From: Candidatus Competibacteraceae bacterium
GTDB lineage: Bacteria; Pseudomonadota; Gammaproteobacteria; Competibacterales; Competibacteraceae
Assembly (NCBI GenBank): GCA_012032855.1
Contig: JAAUQA010000303.1
Span: 1 to 5,053 of the forward strand
Direction: 5' to 3'
Length of the DNA stretch: 5,053 nucleotides
In this document: piece by piece, positions 1-5,053 of the stretch
How positions within the stretch are numbered: position 1 is the stretch's first letter
Layout of the letters: each line of letters opens with the position of its first letter
The notes under the pieces: generated by a model
What the model was told of the DNA's origin: nothing
Seen by the model: the letters and a program-made list of their open reading frames with translations, nothing else
Databases searched by the model: none
Program-made: the position numbers and the translations under genes

Positions 1-854
1 GATGGAACGGCAGCGGCTGTTGACCTTCGTGATCGTCGGCGGCGGACCGACCGGGGTGGAACTGGCCGGGGCCATCGCGGAACTGGCCGGCACGGGATGA
101 CCGACGAATTTCGCAATATCGACCCGGCCAGCGCGCGGGTGCTCCTGGTGCAATCCGCGCCGCGGCTGCTGCCGCCGTTTCCCGAGCCGCTGTCGGCGGT
201 GGCGGAGCAATCGCTGAAGGCGCTGGGTGTCGAGGTATTAACCAAGAGCCGGGTCGAGCAGGTGGATGCCAAGGGGGTCATGGTTTCGGGCCAGCGGATC
301 GGGTCCGGCACAGTGTTCTGGGCCGCGGGGTGGTGGCGTCGCCAGCGGCGGCTTGGTTGAATGCGGAAGCCGATTCCGCGGGACGGGTCAAGGTGGAACC
401 CGATTTGACCGTGCCGGGCTTGGCTAACGTGTTCGCAGTCGGCGATACGGCGTTGGTCAACGCCTGGGACGGCAAGCCGGTGCCGGGGCTCGCCCCCGCC
501 GCCAAGCAGCAGGGCGTGTATGTCGCAAAAGTCATTCGGACGCGCCTGGAGGGCCGGGCAGCACCCTCGCCGTTCCGCTATCAGCATTTGGGCAATCTGG
601 CGACCATCGGCCGCAAGTCCGCCGTGGTGGATTTTGGCTGGGTTCGCTTCAGTGGGGCGCTGGCCTGGTGGTTCTGGGGTTTGGCGCATATCTTTTTCCT
701 GGTGGATTTGCGCAAACGCCTGTCCGTGGCAGTGGAATGGTTTTGGGCCTATCTGACCTTCAGGCGGGGAACGCGCTTGATTACCGGAGCCGGGACGGTG
801 GTGAATGGCGCGGAGGTGGAAGCAGGGCTGGTCACCGCCAAAACCTCTAATTAG
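1..854 (+). pseudogene. ndh: Type II NADH dehydrogenase (NDH-2), 5'-truncated by the window, two frameshifts
   Basis: NDH-2 is a single-subunit peripheral membrane flavoprotein that passes electrons from NADH to quinone without pumping protons. The reading is in three pieces: 2..100, 97..360 and 330..854. Piece one carries the NAD-binding loop [17 protein letters not shown]. Piece two is the rest of that Rossmann domain and ends in TVFWAAG. Piece three has the second FAD contact (VFAVGDTA), the quinone-site region (PGLAPAAKQQGVYVA), the family-typical FRYQHLGNLATIGRKSAVVDFG, and a Trp/Phe-rich C-terminal amphipathic anchor (GALAWWFWGLAHIFFLVDLRKR region). The first FAD GxGxxG motif must lie upstream of the window. 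Adding one C near 87-88 gives [11 protein letters not shown], and adding one G near 327-330 gives WAAGVVASPAA; both then read like the family. Frames are otherwise clean, so recent decay or base-calling errors are both possible. The family call is secure; whether the gene is dead is not. Confidence 0.85.
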
Positions 855-981
855 ACCGGGACCCAATCAGCGACTGTATTAATGTGCGTATTCTAGTGAA
901 GGCGGCGGCCTGATCCAGGATGCAAACGTAGAGATAGCATGAAGATCAGCTTGATAAGACAGTTAGTCAGGATTGCCTGCC

Positions 982-986
982 GGAGG
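982..986 (+). promoter_or_regulatory. Shine-Dalgarno of the sigma-54 activator
   Basis: GGAGG sits 5 nt before ATG 992. It decides the start: the in-frame GTG at 986 overlaps this site, so ATG 992 (protein MAIRAWVSF...) is preferred. Confidence 0.75.
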
Positions 987-991
987 TGGCT

Positions 992-1759
992 ATGGCTATT
1001 AGAGCGTGGGTTTCTTTTGTCGGGTCGGATCAGCAAGGGCTGGGAAAAGACATCATCGCCTTTCTTGCGCAACATGGCGTTGACGTCCAAACTTGCGATC
1101 CGTATATGGCGCAGGGCTACGGTGTCGTACTGTTTCGCGAGTTCAACCAAGACATATGCCCGCTGTTGCGAGAGGTGAGCCGCCGTTGTCAGGAACGGGT
1201 GGTGGTAGGCTGCTGCCAAACGCTTGCCACAGGCCATGCCTGGCAGTTGATACAGGCCGGAGCCGCAGACGTGTTGAGTTGCCTTGAGTGCCAACAGTCT
1301 GTCTGCGAGATCATGGCGCGCCTGTCGCGCTGGGAAACCGTGGATGGGCTGATGACATCTCCGCGGGTGGAGAATGCGTTGGTCGGTGCCAGCCCCGCTT
1401 GGCGGGCGATCCTGCGCCAGGTCGTGGAAGTCGCCTACTGCACGGATGCCGCGGTGCTGATATTGGGTGAAAGCGGCACCGGCAAGGAATTGGTGGCGCG
1501 CTTGATTCACGATTTAGGCCCTCATTCCTCCAAGAAAGACCCGGTCATCCTGGATTGCAGCACGATCACACCGGAGCTATCCGGCAGTGAGTTCTTTGGC
1601 CATGAGCGTGGCGCATTCACGGGCGCAATCTCCGCGCGCGACGGCGCCTTTGCGCTAGCCGACGGTGGCACCCTGTTTCTCGACGAAATCGGCGAACTGC
1701 CGCTGCACCTGCAAACGCAATTGTTGCGGGTCATACAGGAGCATACCTACAAGGGGTAA
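992..1759 (+). CDS. Sigma-54-dependent transcriptional activator, 3' half removed by transposon insertion
   Basis: Bacterial enhancer-binding proteins use ATP hydrolysis to open promoters bound by sigma-54 RNA polymerase. Residues 1-115 look like a receiver fold: a beta1-like AWVSFVGSD, a helix, a VVLF strand, a VVVG strand, and an IQAGAADVL stretch typical of the alpha4/beta5 region. The usual phosphoacceptor Asp after the third strand (VVLFRE here) and the Lys after the last strand are not visible, so it is probably a pseudo-receiver. The AAA+ domain starts near residue 130 with Walker A GESGTGKE (159-166), the sigma-54 contact loop GAFTGA (207-212) and Walker B GGTLFLDE (225-232). It then ends at HTYKG, where the family normally continues with a K/R-V-G-G stretch, the sensor and arginine-finger region and a Fis-type HTH. 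The final Gly codon and TAA stop come from the transposon end. Without its DNA-binding domain the product should not work normally. Target genes are unknown. Confidence 0.9.
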   Translation: MAIRAWVSFVGSDQQGLGKDIIAFLAQHGVDVQTCDPYMAQGYGVVLFREFNQDICPLLREVSRRCQERVVVGCCQTLATGHAWQLIQAGAADVLSCLECQQSVCEIMARLSRWETVDGLMTSPRVENALVGASPAWRAILRQVVEVAYCTDAAVLILGESGTGKELVARLIHDLGPHSSKKDPVILDCSTITPELSGSEFFGHERGAFTGAISARDGAFALADGGTLFLDEIGELPLHLQTQLLRVIQEHTYKG

Positions 1760-1792
1760 TTACAGCGAAGCTGTCATACGGTGCCAAATAAG
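1753..1792 (+). repeat. Terminal inverted repeat of the Tn3-family element
   Basis: The sequence begins GGGGTAATTACAG and ends in ATAAG, about 40 bp. Tn3-family ends are about 38-40 bp, start with GGGG and finish with a TAAG-like tail bound by the transposase, so both the outer tip and inner end fit. The start coincides exactly with loss of homology in the sigma-54 activator. The partner repeat is outside the window, so the inner boundary is inferred from the family pattern rather than by alignment. Confidence 0.75.
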
Positions 1793-1826
1793 CGTTATCT
1801 AATATTAAGTTGGCCGCGCAATTGTC

Positions 1827-2333
1827 TTACGATCCCCAAATGCCTTCAAAACGAACGCCGGCGACACGGGTGTAATGGACGGTGTGTTTGGGATCGCGGT
1901 GACCAAGATAGTCCTGGATCAGGCGCAGATCATAGCCTCGGTTGGCCAAATAGAAGCCGCACGTGTGGCGAAGCATGTGCGGATGCGTGGCGCCAAGCTT
2001 GGCACGCTGCGCCGCTACTTTGATCAAGTAATTCACTGATTGGCGGGTCATAGGTTGCTCGCGCTCGGACAGAAACAGCCACGGCAGAACATCACTGCGG
2101 GTGCTGAGATAGCGTTTAACGGTCCGCAACTCATCGCCTGCAATCGGGTGCTCGACTGATAAGCCGTTTTTCAGCCGCTGAATCCAGATACGGGCCGTTT
2201 TAAGATCGACATCGGCACGCCGTAGGCTGATGGCTTCGCTGACCCGCAAGCCATGCCGGTACATAAGCAACAGCAGTAAAAAGTCCCGTGTGCCGTGGCG
2301 GTTTTGTTTGGCCGCCTCCAAAAGGCGGTTCAT
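1827..2333 (-). CDS. Short tyrosine site-specific recombinase, likely the TnpI-type cointegrate resolvase
   Basis: This is a phage-integrase-fold recombinase that cuts and rejoins DNA through a 3'-phosphotyrosine. Numbered from ATG 2333 (168 aa), the full catalytic set is visible: R30 in YRHGLRVSEA, K55 in RLKNGLS, H119-x-x-R122 in HPHMLRHT, H145 in YLGHRDPKH, and nucleophile Y154 in HTVHYTRV. It is close to the small FimB/FimE-like group with little or no N-terminal core-binding domain, and much shorter than TnpI of Tn4430 (about 280 aa from memory). ATG 2333 is probably not the true start: the frame stays open to 2450, and residues just upstream (RAKDFLSEQEM) match the usual beginning of this domain. 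AGGAG directly abuts this ATG with no spacing, a poor ribosome site. It lies downstream of the transposase on the same strand and next to a palindromic site, which points to cointegrate resolution. The recombinase call is firm; the resolution role is inferred. Confidence 0.85.
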   Translation of the reverse strand: MNRLLEAAKQNRHGTRDFLLLLLMYRHGLRVSEAISLRRADVDLKTARIWIQRLKNGLSVEHPIAGDELRTVKRYLSTRSDVLPWLFLSEREQPMTRQSVNYLIKVAAQRAKLGATHPHMLRHTCGFYLANRGYDLRLIQDYLGHRDPKHTVHYTRVAGVRFEGIWGS

Positions 2334-2464
2334 CTCCTGCTCGCTGAGAAAATCCTTGGCCCGCTCGTGCCTGTCTGTAGGCTGTGAATCGGTACTTTTT
2401 ACATTTCGCCGCTTGGGTGAGGTCTTTTTAACCGTCTTAACCTCCCGTTTTTACATCTTGCCAT
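2334..2464 (-). other. Upstream coding extension of the recombinase, probable -1 frameshift
   Basis: In the recombinase frame, 2334..2450 is open and encodes a Lys/Arg-rich leader (KREVKTVKKTSPKRRNVK...) leading into RAKDFLSEQEM. It has no ATG, GTG or TTG. It is closed by a TAA at 2451-2453 formed within a run of five A (minus strand; T2448-2452). Adding one A to that run joins it to ATG 2464-2462, giving MARCKKREVKTVKK... and a protein of about 212 aa. The start would then sit 2 bp from the palindrome. Either one base was lost here (mutation or base-calling error) or translation begins at a non-standard or internal codon. Confidence 0.55.
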
Positions 2465-2506
2465 GAGTCTACTCTTTACAGAAAGCACCTTCTGTAAAAA
2501 GTAGAC
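2393..2506. other. Putative internal resolution site (core palindrome plus two accessory direct repeats)
   Basis: Four copies of a TACTTTTTACA-like motif fall within 114 bp. Two form the inverted core pair (2467-2483 and 2490-2506). Two more lie in the same orientation as the left core arm: TACTTTTTACA at 2393-2403 (exact match to the 11-base centre of the right arm read on the minus strand) and a weaker GTTTTTACA at 2447-2455 (shared TTTTTACA). Known TnpI sites of Tn4430 type also have a core inverted pair plus two direct accessory repeats, within roughly the same length. The accessory copies lie inside the proposed recombinase leader, so binding could also control the recombinase gene. The function is inferred from architecture and position. 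Confidence 0.6.
2467..2506. repeat. 40-bp palindrome, likely recombinase crossover core
   Basis: Left arm GTCTACTCTTTACAGAA (2467-2483) and right arm TTCTGTAAAAAGTAGAC (2490-2506) are reverse complements apart from one position (C2474 against A2499). They flank the asymmetric 6-bp spacer AGCACC (2484-2489). Paired arms around a 6-bp overlap are the normal layout of a tyrosine-recombinase core such as Xer sites, and the asymmetric spacer would give the site a direction. It fills the gap between the transposase stop (12 bp away) and the proposed recombinase start. A hairpin terminator is less likely because the stem is AT-rich and lacks a following T-run in the minus direction. Confidence 0.8.
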
Positions 2507-2518
2507 GAATTTTGAGAT

Positions 2519-5053
2519 TTACGTAACCTGAGCCATTTCAATCGGCAGGCGGGTATGTAAATCCAACTCGAAACGGCCGTACGGATTGACATGGCCATAG
2601 ATCAGCGGCGACAGTCCGCGGAAATCTTCGGGGGTCATTTTGTTCAGCCAACACGGCTCGGCCAGCACATTTTGGATCATCAGCGTATTGATATACACCA
2701 GGCACGCTTGCAACAAATGCAACGATAAGACGGCGATCTCCTGATCCTCCAACCGGTTGGTGGCGATCTCGCCGCCTTTGCCGTAGAAGATAAAGCCGTT
2801 GGCACTGTTCCAGTTTTCGACGACGTTGAGGCCCTCGTTGATCTCCTGACGAAGCGGTTCCGAGTTGAGATAGCGGCACAGGAAAATCGTTTTAACCGCT
2901 TTTCCCAGCTCGGCCAGGGCTTGATAGGTTGGATGCTTGAGGTTGTTGCGGGTAAACCGACGTAGGATTGCTTCAGGCTCGGCGATCCCCACACGCAGCG
3001 CGGTCGCGAATTTCACCATTTCATCGTACTGTTGGCAGATCAGTTCCCAGTTGATCGGCCGCGTTAAAATCGGCTGCAGATGAGGATAGTCTTCCGGGCA
3101 ACCCGGGATCGGGCGGTAGAGCTTTTGCGTGGCAATGCCTTTCAGGCGAGGTCGCAGGTCGAAACCCAAAAGATGGCAAAAGGCAAATGCGACCTCGCTT
3201 TGCCCCTTGCTGTCTACGTAGTGCTGCTCAATCACCATATCGGTACAGTGCCGCAGAACGCCTTCGATCATCGAAGCCACTTCGGACGACGAACAGCGTT
3301 TTAGCTGCGAGTAGATACAGGCCGAACGTTTCTCAACGTGCCAATAAATCATCACACCTCGGCCGCCGTAGCGGATATGCCATTCGGTCATTAAATTTTG
3401 ATCCCAGGCACCGAATTTCTTGCCGTCCGACGCGCACGCAGTGGTCCCTTCACCCCAAATAGTGGTCAGGCGGTTTGCAAACGTGGCATTCACCACCCGG
3501 CGAATCGCTTCCCGCAGGGCATTTTTTTCAATGAAACGATGGCGAACATGCAGCAGCTCCCGATACGTGAGAGCGGTGTTGCTGGCGAGCATGCGCTTGA
3601 AACCGGCGTTGGTGCCCAAGCTATAGAGACAGAGCAATAACCGATGTTGCAGTGTTGGGCGATCAAGTACCTCGCGCGTACCCAAGCTCTTGAATGCCTC
3701 GGTAAAACCAACCCGCAAATCGGTTTCTTTGAGCACATCCAGCAAACTGGTCATCGGCCAACGCCGGGCGATCTCAGCTTTCAGGCTTAGCAGGTGGGCC
3801 GGTTCCGGTTGCGACTCAAAGGGGGTAACGACAATGCGCTTTTTGCCGTACTGTTTGAGCTTGACCTTGTCGTTGCTGGGTAGCTCGCTGTCCAGTTGCA
3901 TCAGAGCAGCCTGCATCGCGGATTGCAGGGTACGGACAAACTGCTCGGCATCCTGCGGTTGGTTAAGCTCATCATAATAGGCGCTGCGTTTGTCGTTGAA
4001 ATCGCCCGGAAGATCGTCATCGGGATTGCGGAAGCGATCCGCACCCTCAACCCAGATTTCTTTGCTGCGCAGACGGTCCCGCAACGCCTGTAATACACAA
4101 ATTTCGTAGTTGATACGGTTGATGCGATCACTACCGTCAGTGACCGGCTCCAACAGGATCTCTTGCAGCTGGGACCGTACTACCCCGTCAATGGGTATGT
4201 CATCGCAGGAAATAAATTGCTGACGGTCGTCACGGTGCGCCTTAAGCCAGGCTAGGGCCTCGATGACCGGCTGGTGAATGGAGTTATTCGACCGGAACGT
4301 CAGGGTATCAAGGATCAGCGGTAACATCCGGCGATAGTGGTGACTATACGAGCTACGCAGTAGCGTATGAACGTGACGGCGATAGCTTGGGCCTTGTGAG
4401 CGGTATTCCTTGACCAAGGCTTCCAGTGTTTGCTCACCGATAACCGGAAAGAGAACGTCCTTAATGATGCCGTCCGGCTGTTCGACAGCGGCTTCGGCAA
4501 GACGAAACAGTAACATCGTTTTACCGTACACCTTCTCCATACCACCGACGATTTCGATGACCACTTTGCGCTCGGCACGCACTGAGATGCGATGAACAAG
4601 TTGAATCAGTAACTCGACCAGCCCATCAATAATCGCTTTGCGCCGCTGCCAACAAAACGCGGCCAGTAACGTGTAACGTATCGGTTCAGGGTGTCGGCGC
4701 AGTTCCTGTACTGACTCGGTAGCCACGCGCAACTTATATCGTTCGAGTAGTTTCTGCGATGCACCGACGAACAGATCGCTGGGCAGTTGAACTGCATTGA
4801 TATGCTTCAGCTTGTTGATCTCTTTGATCACACTGGCTAAACCCACACGACCCGGGTCGGCTTTAAGGTCGCTGAAAGGAAAAAGATCAGCGTCCAGTTC
4901 CAAATCAACCTCAGGTTCGTCCAAGGTAGCGGTTATCAGCAACGCATCCAGGCGCTGTCGGATAGCTGCCGACAACTGGTTATGAATATCCGCGCAGAAG
5001 GTTTTCTCGAAGTGTTTGACGGCAGCGCCAACTATCCGGTCGATGCGCTCACT
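2519..5053 (-). CDS. tnpA: Tn3-family DDE transposase TnpA, N-terminus beyond the window
   Basis: TnpA binds the terminal repeats and carries out replicative transposition that produces cointegrates. The frame is open from the window edge ([17 protein letters not shown]...) to TAA 2519-2521, 844 residues. The in-frame TTG at 4975 is an internal codon, not the start. Catalytic residues in this window's numbering are D543 in [13 protein letters not shown] (codon 3425-3427), D614 in [12 protein letters not shown] and E746 in [11 protein letters not shown]. The spacings of 71 and 132 fit the family. The C-terminus is typical: [20 protein letters not shown], then [19 protein letters not shown]. 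Compared with Tn4430-type enzymes of nearly 1000 residues, roughly 130-150 N-terminal residues are missing to the right. The frame is intact throughout, so the enzyme may be active. The recombinase follows on the same strand after the palindrome. Confidence 0.96.
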   Translation of the reverse strand, partial: SERIDRIVGAAVKHFEKTFCADIHNQLSAAIRQRLDALLITATLDEPEVDLELDADLFPFSDLKADPGRVGLASVIKEINKLKHINAVQLPSDLFVGASQKLLERYKLRVATESVQELRRHPEPIRYTLLAAFCWQRRKAIIDGLVELLIQLVHRISVRAERKVVIEIVGGMEKVYGKTMLLFRLAEAAVEQPDGIIKDVLFPVIGEQTLEALVKEYRSQGPSYRRHVHTLLRSSYSHHYRRMLPLILDTLTFRSNNSIHQPVIEALAWLKAHRDDRQQFISCDDIPIDGVVRSQLQEILLEPVTDGSDRINRINYEICVLQALRDRLRSKEIWVEGADRFRNPDDDLPGDFNDKRSAYYDELNQPQDAEQFVRTLQSAMQAALMQLDSELPSNDKVKLKQYGKKRIVVTPFESQPEPAHLLSLKAEIARRWPMTSLLDVLKETDLRVGFTEAFKSLGTREVLDRPTLQHRLLLCLYSLGTNAGFKRMLASNTALTYRELLHVRHRFIEKNALREAIRRVVNATFANRLTTIWGEGTTACASDGKKFGAWDQNLMTEWHIRYGGRGVMIYWHVEKRSACIYSQLKRCSSSEVASMIEGVLRHCTDMVIEQHYVDSKGQSEVAFAFCHLLGFDLRPRLKGIATQKLYRPIPGCPEDYPHLQPILTRPINWELICQQYDEMVKFATALRVGIAEPEAILRRFTRNNLKHPTYQALAELGKAVKTIFLCRYLNSEPLRQEINEGLNVVENWNSANGFIFYGKGGEIATNRLEDQEIAVLSLHLLQACLVYINTLMIQNVLAEPCWLNKMTPEDFRGLSPLIYGHVNPYGRFELDLHTRLPIEMAQVT

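Larger units (their letters stand above)
1753..5053. mobile_element. Tn3-family transposon, one end (other end outside window)
   Basis: The element is recognised by three things together. A GGGG-starting terminal repeat abruptly ends the host regulator at 1752/1753. A large Tn3-type DDE transposase lies inside. A tyrosine recombinase with a palindromic site serves as the likely resolution module. Order from this end: terminal repeat, recombinase (minus), recombination site, transposase (minus). No accessory gene lies between the end and the recombinase. The transposase resembles the Tn4430-like branch (motif [21 protein letters not shown] region) more than the Tn3/Tn21 branch, judged from memory of the family. 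The expected 5-bp target duplicate at this side would be TACAA (1748-1752); its partner lies past the window. Confidence 0.9.

Noticed and set aside
97..100. ATGA stop-start overlap as two translationally coupled genes
   Set aside because: The two sides are continuous parts of one NDH-2 domain; a one-base repair rejoins them with family-like residues, and no slippery sequence for programmed frameshifting is visible.
855..981. Search for a promoter or terminator between the NDH-2 remnant and the activator
   Set aside because: No convincing -35/-10 pair, no GG-N10-GC sigma-54 element and no stem followed by a T-run could be made out by eye.
893..1510. 205-codon open frame on the minus strand opposite the sigma-54 activator
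   Set aside because: It mirrors a well-supported gene with recognisable motifs, matches no family I know and has no convincing ribosome site; it is a shadow frame.
1793..1826. Possible small passenger gene between the terminal repeat and the recombinase
   Set aside because: Only about 34 bp, too short, with no start and ribosome site.
2421..2433. A further GGTCTTTTTAACC stretch as a fifth recombinase motif
   Set aside because: It shares the T-run but reads AAC instead of ACA and lacks the flanking bases; it is likely chance in a lysine-rich coding stretch.
2467..2506. Palindrome read as a transcription terminator for the transposase
   Set aside because: The stem is AT-rich, long and symmetric with a 6-bp spacer and has no T-run after it in the minus direction. 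Extra direct copies of the arm motif nearby fit a protein-binding site better.

Overview
The window looks like bacterial chromosomal DNA, probably from a gammaproteobacterium. That rests on the style of the NDH-2 dehydrogenase and the sigma-54 activator; nothing in the window fixes the genus. It splits into two parts: decaying or interrupted host genes on the left (1..1752) and one end of a Tn3-family transposon on the right (1753..5053, running off the window).

Host part. Positions 1..854 hold the 3' portion of a type II NADH dehydrogenase (NDH-2, ndh-like). It reads well at protein level but is split over three frames by two apparent single-base deletions, near 87-88 and 327-330. Each is repaired by adding one base to a short C or G run, so this is either a real pseudogene or a pair of base-calling errors. 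After a gap of about 137 bp comes a sigma-54-dependent activator (992..1759, good Shine-Dalgarno) with a degenerate receiver-like N-terminal domain and the first half of an AAA+ domain (Walker A, GAFTGA, Walker B). It stops abruptly at 1752/1753, where the transposon begins; the first transposon bases supply its last codon and stop.

Transposon part. The end is a GGGG...TAAG terminal inverted repeat (1753..1792). Next, all on the minus strand when read inward, come a short tyrosine recombinase (1827..2333, with coding sequence reaching further upstream to about 2464), a compact non-coding/overlapping site (2393..2506), and a Tn3-family DDE transposase (2519..5053, N-terminus beyond the window). 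The site has a 40-bp palindrome (two 17-bp arms with one mismatch around a 6-bp spacer) and two extra direct copies of the arm core. This matches the architecture of a TnpI-type internal resolution site: a core inverted pair plus two accessory direct repeats. The proposed model is that TnpA makes cointegrates and the short tyrosine recombinase resolves them at this site. No passenger gene is visible; any would lie beyond 5053.

The most notable points are the putative resolution site, the unusually short recombinase with an uncertain start, and the exact insertion junction in the regulator, which makes testable predictions about the sequence on the far side of the element.
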